Positions 10,401-20,906 of a stretch of 64,000 nt of DNA are shown one piece after another. Source of the DNA: Pleodorina starrii. Taxonomy: Eukaryota > Chlorophyta > Chlorophyceae > Chlamydomonadales > Volvocaceae. Position 1 is the first letter of the stretch. Each line of letters opens with the position of its first letter. Location: positions 4,452,001 to 4,516,000 of the forward strand of contig BRXU01000006.1 of NCBI GenBank assembly GCA_030267565.1. The letters run 5' to 3'. The position numbers and the translations under genes are program-made. The notes under the pieces were generated by a model. That model saw only the letters and a program-made list of their open reading frames with translations. It was not told the DNA's origin and searched no databases.

Positions 10401-13400
10401 AGGGCCCTGCTGGATGTACTGCACACGTAAGCCGTACCGTGGTGGGCGTCTCATCACCCGTTCGGTACCATACCGTACCAAGACGTTAGCGCCGGTGTCT
10501 GCGCTCGCGCAAGTTGTCGAGCTTGCCCTTCCTGGCCATCCGATCCGCCTCTCGACGCCTGCCCGTCCGTCTGTCCGTCTGTCCGTCCGTCCCACCCCGT
10601 GGCTCCACAGTCCACACCCGTCGCTCTCCGTTTCCTCCCTTCATCCTCCGACCCAAACCCGGGCCCCCAGGGCGCCGGAGCTGCGGCATCTCGCGCTGGG
10701 CCTGTATCTGGCGCCCTTCCAGATGCAGACAACGCAGACGCAGCAAGCAGGCGGCAACAACAGGACCCGGAAACGGCCCCCCGCCGTCCGCGGCGGCGGC
10801 GGCGCCGTCGCTGACAACTGGCGGCCGCGCTTCGACGCCGCTGCCGCTGCCGGGGAGGCCGTGGCGGCGGCGGCTGCCGCCGCTGCCGGCGGCGGCGGCG
10901 GCGGCGGCCCCTGGCGGGAGTTCCTGTCGGTGTGCTGCAGTTGTACGGAGGTTCAGTTGGTTCTGTTTGGGTCGTTGGACTGGGTGACAATGGTGGGCTG
11001 GCTGGCGGGAGCGCTGGGGCCGCGGCTGAGCCTTCTGGGGTTGAAGGTGAGAGTTAGGAGAGGGGTGTGTGGGTGTGGGGTGGGGTGTCTGGGTGGGTGG
11101 GATTTGGCTGGATAGGTAGGCGGGTGGGTGGGCGTTGGCTGTGTAGGTGGGGGGGGTGCTGGTGGGGTGGGGCGGGTTTTGGCTGGGTGGGTGTGTTGCA
11201 GGGTGAAATAGGATTGGTGGGTAGGTGGGCGTCTGGAACTCTCCGGTGGTGCGCTTCTGGTCGATTTACTTCTGGTTCACTACAAAAGGAAAGTTTGTAG
11301 GTATGGCGGGCTGGGGTGGGGCTGGTGTGGGGTTGTTAGGTTTCCGGCGAGGGGCTTTTTATGAGATGGTGACGCTTCCGCGCAATCCGATTCCCTCTCT
11401 CAGGCCAGCAGCATCTTCGGCAGGCACATGGTTCGAGACGTCGACGTGGCGGCGGTCGTGTACGGCCTGCCGTACCTCCGGAGTCTGCATCTGTTGTCGT
11501 ACGATCTCAGTGCGGCGGGGCTGCTGCAGCTGGCTCAGATGTCGGTGAGCCGGGGAGGAGGGCTGTTGTCTTCCTTCAAATCAAATTACCGTATTTCATT
11601 CAGGGCTTTGCTACGAAACCAGGCTATCAGGCGATTATGCAGTTTTGCAATCCTCCAGACGTTTCCGCCTAAAGAGCGCTTGCGATTGTGCGATTTGTCA
11701 TGCGGCAAGTTAATCGCTGTCAAGGTGCCACATGCATGCCGACTCGGTGAGACTGGTGCGCTTGCTGACAACTACCAAGTCGGCATACCTTTATTTGTGT
11801 GTTTGCTGACAACTACAACTCGGCATGTTTGTGTGGCTGGCACATTCGCAGATGGACCCCACCCAGGTTCGGTTTAATGACACGGTAACCGGCCCCCCCA
11901 TTCCCCATTCGCGCCCTCCCTCCACTCACCCCAACACATACGCGCGCGCGTCGTGTATGGTGCGACACCCATAAACACATGTGCACGGCTGTACGGCACA
12001 GGCGCTGCAGGACCTCCGTTTTGACATGCAGGTACGGAAGGATGGGAAGAGATTAGCGGTTTCGGGTTCGGGGGAGAGGCCGGGGAGAGGTGGGAGGGGA
12101 AAGAGTGTTTGAAGGGAAGGACGGGATGTTTTTCTCAGGTGGTTCTGAAGCGCGCTGTGACAACCTACAAGCACAAGCACAAGCACAACAGCAAGTGGAG
12201 AGTGCGCTGTGAGGCAGAGGTTATCGTATGGGGGAGGCGAATCGGGGCGCGGGGCAATGGATGGGTGGGTTGAGTGTGTGTCTGGGGGGGGTGTAAGTAA
12301 GTCCCTATGGCCGGTGGTTCAGTGAATTGATACGTTAAATGGCCCACCCCACACGGAGCGTGAATGAATACGATACACGGAAGCTGCGGCTGTGGCTGCG
12401 GCTGCGGCTGTGGCGGACTGCTGCGGCTGCTGCCGCTGCAATATCAGCCTTAAAAGGGATGTCCTACCCAACACTGACGGGCCGGCCTGGGCGTCCCGAT
12501 CTGCCGCTTACCCGTTCCTTCCCGTCCGCCCTGATCATACGCTCTTCTTGGCACGTCTATGGCGAACATGTACGGAAACAGACGTTCTTCTCGTATATTC
12601 CTTCCGGCGAAATGGTGGACCTGATGACGGCCGTCGCGCGGCAGCGCCACCGCCACAGCAACGGCGGCGGCGGCGCCGCCGCCGGCGACCAACACGCATT
12701 CTACTCCTGCCGCAGCAACAGTCCCAGAAGCACTGACGGCGGCGGCGGCGGCGCCAGCACCGCGCGAGCGTCGATCCGGCATGGCGCGGCAGTTGAAGCA
12801 ATACAACCACAACCGCCGCAACCGCCCCAACTAACGGGGCTAACCGTCACGGCCACGTTCCTGTCGGAGCTCCAGGCTGAAGGCCTCAACGCGATGATGG
12901 CCTTCCAGCTGGCCAGGGACATCGGCGGCAGCGGCGGCGCTGGAGGCGGCGGCAGCGGCGGCAGCGGCGGCAGCGGCGGCGCAGGAGGCGCAGGAGGCGG
13001 CGGCAGCGGCGGCAGCGGCGGCGCAGGAGGCGCAGGAGGCGGCGGCAGCGGCGGCAGCGGCGGCGCAGGAGGCGCAGGAGGCGGCGGCAGCGGCGGCAGC
13101 GGCGGCGCAGGAGGCGGCGGCAGCGGCGGCGCAGAAGGCGCAGGAGGCGGCAGCGGCGGCGCTGGAGGCGCAGGAGGCGGCGGCAGCGGCGGCGCAGGAG
13201 GCGCAGGAGGCGGCGGCAGCGGCGGCGCTGGAGGCGCAGGAGGCGGCGGCAGCGGCGGCGCAGGAGGCGCAGGAGGCGGCAGCGGCGGCGCTGGAGGCGC
13301 AGGAGGCGGCGGCAGCGGCGGCGCTGGAGGCGCAGGAGGCGGCGGCAGCGGCGGCGCTGGAGGCGCAGGAGGCAGCAGCGGCGGCGGCGGCTCCCGGGGT

Positions 13401-13505
13401 GTGCAGGGCGGATCGGGGGCCGGCCCATGGGTCACCACACCCGTCCCAGTGCGCGTGGTTGCGGATTCGCCGGATCTATTGGAGGAGGCGGATGAGGAGT
13501 GGTGA
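7443..13505 (+). CDS. F-box/leucine-rich-repeat-like protein with giant Gly-rich tracts (model partly resolved)
   Basis: The ATG at 7443 opens a long first exon (to about 9515). Residues 44-90 ([23 protein letters not shown]) fit an F-box-like helix bundle. LRR-like stretches follow, such as [43 protein letters not shown] and [11 protein letters not shown]. Further exons with matching phase are 10137..10426, 10671..11046, 11404..11544, 11852..11884 (33 nt), 12002..12031 (30 nt) and 12139..12219. An exon ending at 9884 ([15 protein letters not shown] donor) is likely, but its start between 9.5 and 9.8 kb is unclear. The last exon begins between about 12330 and 12460 and runs to the stop at 13503-13505; its acceptor is unresolved. 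Low-complexity tracts are GGSGD repeats (9051-9260), Gln/Arg repeats (10240-10310) and a Gly-Ser-Ala block (12916-13386). If correct, it is an SCF-type substrate adaptor, but no partner can be named. The C-terminal exon might belong to a separate gene. Confidence 0.55.
9066..9255 (+). repeat. In-frame 15-bp tandem repeat coding GGSGD units
   Basis: About a dozen copies of a GGCGACGGYGGCAGC-like unit encode repeated Gly-Asp-Gly-Gly-Ser. The period is a multiple of three, so unit gain or loss would keep the frame. It lies in the first exon of the F-box/LRR-like gene, just after an LRR-like segment. Confidence 0.85.
9516..9623. repeat. 7-bp minisatellite (GGTTGTG)n next to an exon end
   Basis: About 15 head-to-tail copies of a GGTTGTG unit start directly after a CAG that ends an LRR-like coding segment (LTCLELPQ). 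The array stays open in the upstream reading frame, so it could be read as VVGCGLW repeats. The tract is more likely the start of an intron; several GT dinucleotides in the array could serve as donor. Confidence 0.8.
10240..10310 (+). repeat. In-frame CAG/CGG repeat coding Gln/Arg-rich tract
   Basis: Repeated CAGCAGCGGCAGCGC-like units encode a Gln/Arg-rich run inside the exon 10137..10426 of the F-box/LRR-like gene. Confidence 0.75.
12916..13386 (+). repeat. Long Gly/Ser/Ala-coding tandem repeat
   Basis: Roughly 470 bp of 15-30-bp units (GGCGGCAGCGGCGGCGCAGGAGGC type) encode an almost pure Gly-Ser-Ala block near the C-terminus of the F-box/LRR-like protein. The antisense reads as Pro-rich, which is a shadow. 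Confidence 0.85.
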
Positions 13506-14326
13506 AGGAGTCTGCGTCCAGGATGTGGGGCAGGAGCGGGGGGTGGAGACCACAAGTAGGCCTAGCAGAAAAAGAATAGCCTGCGAGGGCCTGCGCTGTG
13601 TTGTGACAAGGCGGGATTCATGTACAGTATGGCACGGCTCGCTAGAAAAAATAGTGGCGGCGCCTCGGTATTGGTGTTTTGCGCTTTTGTTGTTGTTGCT
13701 GTGCTCATGTTTTCGTTGTTGCTGCGTTGGGGCTCCAGGATCTCTGCGCAGGGTCGTGTTGTGAAGCTGGCGCCTCGTCGTTGTTATTTTTGTGGTTGTT
13801 TCAGGGCGTGCAGTGCGCGTCAGGGCGAATCCTGCGACTTCGGAATGCTTACCGAGCCCTTTGGCTAGCAGCTGCTAACATGCAAATTAGCAGGAGATGC
13901 AGATACGGACAGAGTGCTTCAGGGAGTCAGCTTCAAACGGAGATGCCGAGCCAGGGAAAGCTTGAGTGTGGAGTTGCAGCACTTCGTTGCTCAAGACGTA
14001 GACAGTTCGTTGGCGATTCCGATACTTGCAGTCCAGCTCCGAACTTCCGAAAAGCGCCCGCGCTTCCCATCATCAGCTTTGAGTGCCGCAGCGGGCGGCC
14101 CGGCAGGGCCCGGCCTTGCGCTCCAACAGGCTCGCCTCAGCCACGGCGTGCCGCGTCCGTCTCCATCGCGTCAGGCCGCGTCCGCGAGCTGGGCGGGAAA
14201 ACCCCCCGGGTGCAGGCGCGGCGAGTGCAAGGACGAGCGAGTTTCCCTAAGGGTTATGTGACAAGGTTCCGCCGATCTTGAATCCTGTATAGTTTCTTGC
14301 CGTCTCCTGCCGAAGGCTTATAGCCA
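13506..14326. other. 3' flank of the F-box/LRR-like gene; no gene seen
   Basis: Short open frames exist on the plus strand, but none has splice-consistent extensions or recognisable domains. The stretch probably holds the 3' UTR and spacer up to the inverted-repeat element at 14327. Confidence 0.35.
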
Positions 14327-14765
14327 ATTTACATGACACGTTACGTTACCTCACGTTTCCATGTAAAGTGGCAGGCCCAAACGGATCCCAATTTACATGG
14401 GCTGTTTTGGGGACGTTATGTCTGTTGGCGCGAGGTCCGTACACACTATGTTTTGAGGCGGTAACGTCAAAGCGCCCATGTGCCATGTCATATCACTCCA
14501 GCACGATGTTAAACCCTTAGGACGAAGCCTGCGAGCGTCGTTGCCCATAAAGCCATAATAGAACCCGACGCACTGAGGTCGGCCTCATCGCGCGAGAGCT
14601 CGTTCTCAGAGTACGCCAAGCCCTCGATGGCAGTCTCATCGCGCTCATTGTTTGCATATTGATTGTACTAAAGTTGTGCGGCGTCGGCGAGCGGCTGCGA
14701 CCGCGGCCGGCCCTGCGCGGCGTCGGCATGGCTCTCGGAAGCTCGGCCTGACCGACCACTGTGTC

Positions 14766-14926
14766 TTGTCGAGAAGCAGCAGCGCCTTGTCAAGATCCAT
14801 GTTGACTTTATGCAGAACTAGCCGGCCGAATGAGTTTCTCTTCGGGAATGCCGACCGTGGTGAGGGACCGGTGCGCTTGTAGGTCGTACTATTTCGGAAA
14901 ATAGTACGGCACGCATGTTCCAGCGC
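14766..14926. repeat. Repeat copy B, left block (shared with copy C)
   Basis: About 160 bases match 47139-47305 closely. On the minus strand both copies encode a similar peptide (RLVLHK.NMD.DKALLLLDK), which suggests an exon of a repeated gene or transposon protein. The block holds a perfect 10-bp inverted repeat with a 4-base loop (14885-14894 / 14899-14908, CGTACTATTT) that is conserved in copy C. A further 10-base segment (14831-14840) is inverted relative to copy C. Confidence 0.8.
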
Positions 14927-14972
14927 TGTTCCCGCGCACATAAAAGGTATTCACATAACTGCACGGCCTTGT

Positions 14973-15172
14973 ATCGGTTCGTTATATGTGCCCCAGCAGC
15001 TTTGGTCACTTCGGCAGCTAATCATAAATGGACATGACCACGCAATTCTCTGAGCAAATACGCGTAGCACGGGATTGCATTAAACAAGCAGAGGACATCA
15101 AGGCCGTGCGTAATATAGCACTCTTCGAGCTCGCGCGCTATGTTGCAGATTTGAAAGTCAATTCGGTGATAG
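14973..15172. repeat. Repeat copy B, right block (shared with copy A)
   Basis: The block is nearly identical to 1-199. The plus strand from the ATG at 15028 reads MDMTTQFSEQIRVARDCIKQ and continues for 53 codons to a TGA. The similarity to copy A stops at GGTGATAG, which could be a 5' splice site (AATTCG|GTGATAG). Copy A carries a frameshift, so the copies are decaying. Confidence 0.75.
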
Positions 15173-15430
15173 TGTTGACTGTTGAGTGATGGCCGCCAGG
15201 CCAAGGCCCCAGCAAATGCTTCCCCGAACGATTGGTCTTGAAGGAAACCAAAACTATGCTAAAATGAGGTTGTACTGGCTGTAACGGGGCGAGGGGTTAA
15301 CGTTTGGTCAAATACACCCCCCCCTGGGGCCACGTTAGACTTTTTGGCCACGTAACGTGTAACGGACCCGTTACCCCATGCGAACTGACCACGTTTCCTG
15401 TAAAGTGATAACGTAACGTGGCATGTAAAT

Positions 15431-15742
15431 CCAGCATTATCTAGGCTAAGGTGGCTAACGATGATTTCCGTTGCATGTTGCAACTGCATGGGGAAAATCC
15501 CGGCACCATTGCCGGTGGCCGCATTCCTTATTCAAGAGAAAATACCTTGCAAACGGCAAAATAAATACGTGTTGTCCTACTCCGTGAGCCCTTGTCTGTT
15601 CATTCAAGGCGGCCTTCCGTGTCTACCTTCGTTTGCATACGACAACTCTTTGATGTCCGAGTAAAAAAGATATAGGGAGGCCATAATAAGATAGGCTTCA
15701 ATCGTTCGCCTCTGAGCAGAGCCTCATTTGGCGGGAGTACAG
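15431..15742. promoter_or_regulatory. Upstream region of UBLCP1
   Basis: These 312 bases separate the inverted-repeat element from the UBLCP1 start codon and must contain its promoter and 5' UTR. I see no clear TATA box. The element sits unusually close to the gene. Confidence 0.35.
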
Positions 15743-18700
15743 ATGTCGGTTGAGGTCGGCATCAAATGGAGCGGGAAGGAGTTCCTCATCACGCTGGAGC
15801 CCACGGAGACAGTCATGGAGCTCAAGCGCAAGCTGGAAGGAGAAACCAACGTCCTCGCGAAACGCCAAAAGGTGCGCGGCTGTTTCACACCAGTCGAGGG
15901 GCTCGCACGGCACGGCGTTCCCCGCAGGTCAAAGCCCCGCCCGGCCCGGCGCGGGCCTCGCACAGCGGGGCCATTTTTTCAGTCCATACGGACTTGGGTA
16001 CACAGACCCCGCTTCGGGCCGACCCTTTGTCGGAAGTAACGCATGCCAGCCACTGCTGTGGAGAGGAGGCGACCAGGGCGCCCGCCCTCACCCGCCGTCA
16101 CATGGGCATGTCATGCCAGAGCGTCATCTCACGGAGACGGAATGGATCTTTAGTCAAGCTTAGCCCCTCTGCAATCCTCCGTGGCCATTTCAGATCCTGG
16201 GGCTGAAGACCAAGGAAGGCAAGCCCGCCACCGATGAGTCGCCGGTCGGCGAGCTGCAGATCAAGCCCGCCGTCAAATTCATGATGATGGGGTGGGTTGC
16301 GGGGGTCGGGGTTTGCGGGTTGCCACCGCATACTGTGCGTGGCGCAACGTAGAACAGCCTGTCGTAGCGCGTGTGTGCCGTTCGGTGGTACTGTAGCATT
16401 CTTTTCCTGTGCGACCAACACGTAGTGCCCCCCTTCGTGCCCCTCCCGTGTCGCTCACCCGTGTCTCTCAGCGTCGCACCCCGGTGGGTGTCCTCTCACC
16501 TGTAGCCCGGCTCCGGCACAGGCCACGGCCCCTCTCTTGTTCGTACCTTCGTATCCCTTACCCCTCCCTTGACCGACCCACATCCCCCCATGTCCGACCC
16601 AACTACCAATGGCCGACCCAACTACCAACCCAAACCCCATCAGCACTCCGGAGGCGGCCATTGCCGCGGCGGTCAAGGAGGCGGAGGCGGCGCCGGAGGT
16701 GCAGGTGCGGGCGGGAGCGGGGCGGACTGAAGCGCAGCGCTGTGTTGGGCGGCGGCGGCGGCGGCGGCGGCAGCGGCTTCAGCGGTGGAGGGGCCCGTCC
16801 CTTCCTCTCAGGCTGTGACTTCTTGGAGGGGAAAGGAACAGCGGATCAAGCGAGTGGGGGACGACCGCGCTGCGGTCTCTCAGCCGGGGCAGGGGCAGGG
16901 GCAGGAGCTACCCGCGGGGGACCCCGGGGCATGCCAAGAACCCGGGTACGTACCTGCGCCCCACCACTACCACTACCACTGCCGCGTCTGCAGCCCGGCC
17001 ATGCCGCCCGCAACTGCCCTTCCAGGACGATTTCGACATCGGGGCGGATGAGTCGGTTGCCAACATAGCGGTCAAGGACCGACCGGAGGTCCAGGTGTGG
17101 TCTTGTATGCTGTGGTTGGATGGGGAGGGCCCATATGCGTATTTTGGGTGAGGGATAGTAAACGAGAGGAGGCGGCACTTTTAGGGTATACCGTATGTGT
17201 ATAGGGGTAGGAGTTCGGAGGGCTCTGGGGTTTCGCCGGTGGGCGTGTGACACCATCTCAAGTGGCACCTCGACCGCAACTGATTACCGTTAGTTCCCAA
17301 CTAACAACCACCAACCAACCCGCCCGCCCGCCCGCCAACCCGCGCCACCCGCAAACTCGCGCTTGCGCGTTACTACTGCTTTGCAACACAACACACGATA
17401 CCCACACACATCATACCCGGTACGACACACAGGAGAAGCTGAATCGTCGGCTGAAGAGCGTGGAAGTTAAGATCTTGTCTCCGCCTCGTCCCGGCAAGAA
17501 GGCGCTGGTCATCGACATCGATTACACCATCTTTGACCTGGGATCCACCGCGGAAAGGCCCGAGGTGGGAAAACGGTGGTGGCGAGGGCTGGTGGGGCAT
17601 GCGCAGAGCCGACCCACGGGTCACTCGGGACGCATCGCGATGTGCGCCCTGCGAGGAGGTGGCCGCCCCTACCCCCCGGCCGCCACCAGTGCATCCCCCC
17701 AGCCCGTCTGACGGCCCTCCCGGGGACAAAGGGACCAAGGGACCAAAAGGGAGGGCCGTTGCGTTTTCTCTGTGACCACGTCTGGCCGCGTCTTGCATGG
17801 CTTACGTGCGCTTGCCGCACGCGGCGCGGCTGCCCGTGCCGTGCCGCGCCGTGCCTTCCTTGCCGCTTCCAGGAGCTCGCTCGGCCCTACCTCCACGAGT
17901 TTCTGACGTCAGCGTACGAATCGTACGACATTATTATCTGGTCGGCCACCAGTAAGAAGTGGGTCGAGGTCAAAATGAAGGTACGCGTGCCGTGCGTGCG
18001 TGCTGTACGACAAGATTGCTGAGGGATGCACGTGCACGCACGCCGGTGCACGCACGCACGTGCACCCGACCATCCTTCCGTCCATTCGCTACCGCCATCT
18101 CCTTGTCCGCTGCGATTTTCCTTTTTACCCCTCCTCCTCCCCCTCTCTCCAACACATCAGGAGCTCGGGGTGCTGGGCAACTCGGCGTACGGCATTGTGT
18201 GTCTGCTAGACCACACGGCCATGGTCACCGTACACACGGAAAAGTACGGCGTGTTCGACTGCAAGCCGCTGCAGGTACGGCAAGTGCCGGGGGCATGGAA
18301 AGCCGGGGACGGACGCGCTGGCTCTTTCCCCCACTTCGGCGACTGTGGCTTTGCCCCTCATGCCCGCCTTCGTTGCCCAGTTCTGCTTCTGCTTCTTACT
18401 TTCTGCGCCGTATCATCCTATGCATTCTATATTTCTATTGTAGTTGCGGCTGCATGCTTCTTTTGCCGTACTGATTACCGTACTGTTTGCCGTACTGTTT
18501 GCCGTACATGCAGTTCATCTGGGAGAAGTTCCCGGGGCAGTACACGCCCGCCAACACCATCATGCTGGACGACCTAAAGTGGGTTGGCGGGGGGCTGTGC
18601 TGGGCCCACTCCCCGCGGGGGCATCGGTCCGTCCGGTATCTACTCCATTACCACCATCACCACCACCACCTCCGTCCGGTATTGACCCCCCGCTCCTGAC

Positions 18701-19219
18701 CCCGCTCCTGACCGCCCACACCCCAACGTCGCCTCCGTTTCGCTGCGGTTCATTCTGCGGTACCGTATGTCTCACCCCACACGTACACACACACGCGCGC
18801 ACGCACGCACACGCACTCACATACGCGCACACATGGGGCCGCTGATGCCGGTATCGGTGACGCATACGCGGGGTCCTCCCAATCAGTGGCACTCCTCCCG
18901 TTCAGGGAATCGGGGGCCAGCCATTGACGCCCACCTCGACCTCTTTTTAAGTCCTGACCACCCCCCAACGGTCTCCCGGTACATACCGTTGGCGCAACCA
19001 CCATGCAGGCGCAACTACATCATGAACCCGCAGCAGGGCCTGGTGATCCGGCCCTTCCGCAAGGCGCACCTGACCCGTGGGTCGGACCGAGAGCTGCTGG
19101 GCCTCAAGGCCTACCTGGCGGCAATCGCGGCGCTGGACAGTCTGGAGGCACTGGACCACGGCCGCTGGGAGAGGTACCTCGACAAGTACCAACGGAGGGG
19201 AGGGGGACAGCAGCAGTAG
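15743..19219 (+). CDS. UBLCP1: Ubiquitin-like domain-containing CTD phosphatase 1 (proteasome phosphatase)
   Basis: Predicted 328 aa from nine exons, join(15743..15871, 16194..16291, 16644..16704, 17026..17094, 17433..17564, 17873..17980, 18161..18274, 18514..18578, 19009..19219), all in phase and close to the usual family length of about 318 aa. The N-terminal ubiquitin-like domain (about 1-75, [14 protein letters not shown] to KFMMMGTPE) is the part that binds the proteasome in this family. The HAD/FCP phosphatase domain follows with the catalytic DIDYT motif (D147, D149), [20 protein letters not shown], and [19 protein letters not shown] near the end. The family dephosphorylates proteasome subunits in the nucleus. 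The start at 15743 is the first ATG of the frame; the extension upstream has no ATG. The C-terminus ends in a short Gly/Gln tail. Confidence 0.95.
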
Positions 19220-19350
19220 GGGGCGGCAGCAGGAGGAGGGCAGCGGCAGTAGGGGGCAGCGGCAGTAGGGGGCAGCAGCAGTAGGGGGCAGCGGCAGTAA
19301 GAGGGCAGCGGCAGTAGGGGACAGCAGCAGTAGAGGGCAGCGGCAGTGAC
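19207..19350. repeat. 15-bp GGGGCAGCGGCAGTA minisatellite over the UBLCP1 stop and 3' UTR
   Basis: About nine imperfect units of GGGGCAGCRGCAGTA start within the last codons of UBLCP1 and run on downstream. Each unit brings a TAG, so the array itself supplies repeated stop codons. Confidence 0.8.
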
Positions 19351-19456
19351 GGTTGGGGGAGGGGTAAAAAGATGGTACCGGTACCGCAGCGGAGGGGAGG
19401 TGCAGCAGTAGCAGCAGGGGGCGCGGGAAGGGGCGCAGCCTCGGGGTGGCGGTGGA

Positions 19457-19552
19457 AGCAGCAGGGGCAGCAGCAGGGGCAGCAGCAGGGGCAGCAGCAG
19501 GGGCAGCAGCAGGGGCAGCAGCAGGGGCAGCAGGGGCAGCAGCAGGGGCGAC
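19457..19552. repeat. 12-bp CAGCAGGGGCAG minisatellite
   Basis: About eight copies of a 12-bp unit lie in the probable 3' UTR of UBLCP1. Open frames across it are low-complexity Gln-Gly-Ala and not credible genes. Confidence 0.8.
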
Positions 19553-20799
19553 GACTCCGGTGGCGGAAGTGGTGGCGGCGGTGGAAGCAGGGCCGGGCCG
19601 ATGCTGCGGCTGCGGCGGTAGCAACAGCAGCAGCAGGGGGCGGGGGCGGTTACGAGAGGCTGTGAGAGCGGCTGTGAGAGAGGCTACGACCGGGCTGCGG
19701 TCGGCGGACTTGTGAGGTGGTTAGGGTGCTGGTGTGTCGCAGGAGGAAAGCCTTCCTAGCCTGCGTACTGCGATGTACTGCAGCTGCACGGGCAGGAAGT
19801 CTTGTCTGTGAGAGCGTTACAGCTAACGCCGTAGACCTGCGTATAGCGAATAGCGTCTCTCGCGCCATAACGTCGAGAAACCTCAGCGAGTAAGGTGCGG
19901 CACGTGGGCCCGTGTCAGCGCCGCATCCATCGGTCATTCGGTCTTGCCTCTCCGCAACCGCAACGGCAACACCGGCAGCTTTACAGGCTTTACAGGCGCT
20001 TGCAACCATCGAGCTGGTTTTGGGCGACTGGGGCGGTTACTCGCACGGTGTATAGACTGGCGCACAAACTTCAGATGCCGTGCAACTGGCGGAACAAGGC
20101 CCGACAGACGAGGTTGTCCAAGCAAGTAGCCGTTTGTAACGCAGTTGCTATCAGGGAAGTCGAGCAGCGACCCATGCGCGAGTGCCGGCGTTGCAGGGGC
20201 GTAGGAGAGCGTGTGCTTGTGGGTTCAAGATGTTAACTGGCAAAGTCTTGCCTGGGTTAAGGAAGTCCATTGTGGTCGCATGCGGTCCGCGAATGCCGTA
20301 AATGCATACCGGTACCATGTCCCAGATCTGTCTGGCGTCGCCAACGCCGCCAGCGCAGCTTAGGCGTGGCGACGCCGCGCAAAAGATATCGTAGGAATTG
20401 GAAATCTTGATGGGAAATATGCAGAGACCAGCGTGACCGAATGTAGCCGGCTATAGTTGATTTCGCAAGGAAACGGGCTGTCTGGCACAGCAGCCGACAT
20501 ACCGTACTCACGCTGATCGTCACGCAGCCCTAAATTCGGAAGTTACTTTTTAAAGTCGCGCACCCGTTGTATGAGTTAATATTGCAAGTCATGCACCCCT
20601 GACAAGCCTGACACGATTTGATTCAAGGTCGCGCGGGAAGCCCACGCTGGAAAATGAATGTCTTCGACTACGTGTGCCAAATCCGATTCCCTGGAACCAA
20701 TCGGACCCATGCTAGCGAAGGGGGAGGCAAAAGGGAATTGAAGTCAAGGCAAAACCTCCCCCGCTCTGGGACACGCTGGGACCGGCCTAAAGAGAAAAG
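19553..20799. other. 3' UTR and spacer downstream of UBLCP1; no gene seen
   Basis: A plus-strand TGTAA at 20135-20139, about 915 bases after the stop, is a candidate poly(A) signal for UBLCP1. Open frames here lack recognisable features. Confidence 0.35.
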
Positions 20800-20906
20800 C
20801 ACACGTATCCTAAAAAATCACACGTGTCCTAAAAAAATCACACGCATCCTAAAAAATCACACGTATCCCTAAAATATCACACGTATCCTAAAATATCACA
20901 CGTACC
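20800..20906. repeat. AT-rich tandem repeat, CACACGTATCCTAAAAAAT unit
   Basis: Five to six imperfect copies of a 19-20-bp unit (CACACG[T/C][A/G]TCC[C]TAAAA[A/T]AT). It is markedly AT-richer than the surrounding sequence. Confidence 0.85.

Larger units (their letters stand above)
14327..15430. mobile_element. 1.1-kb element with 23-bp terminal inverted repeats, carrying repeat copy B
   Basis: The left end 14327-14349 (ATTTACATGACACGTTACGT...) matches the reverse complement of 15408-15430 at about 22 of 23 positions. Both ends are flanked by CCA (14324-14326 and 15431-15433), a possible 3-bp target duplication. A subterminal motif TTTCC(A)TGTAAAGTG occurs near each end in direct orientation (about 14357 and 15394). 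The inside holds the A/B/C repeat blocks and no intact transposase that I recognise. This fits a non-autonomous DNA transposon. Confidence 0.6.

Noticed and set aside
13066..13386. Regularly spaced repeats resembling a CRISPR array
   Set aside because: They are coding Gly-rich minisatellite units without unique spacers, in a eukaryotic gene.
12701..13555. Long Pro-rich minus-strand open frame
   Set aside because: It is the antisense of the Gly-Ser-Ala repeat of the F-box/LRR-like gene; GC-rich triplet repeats open all frames.
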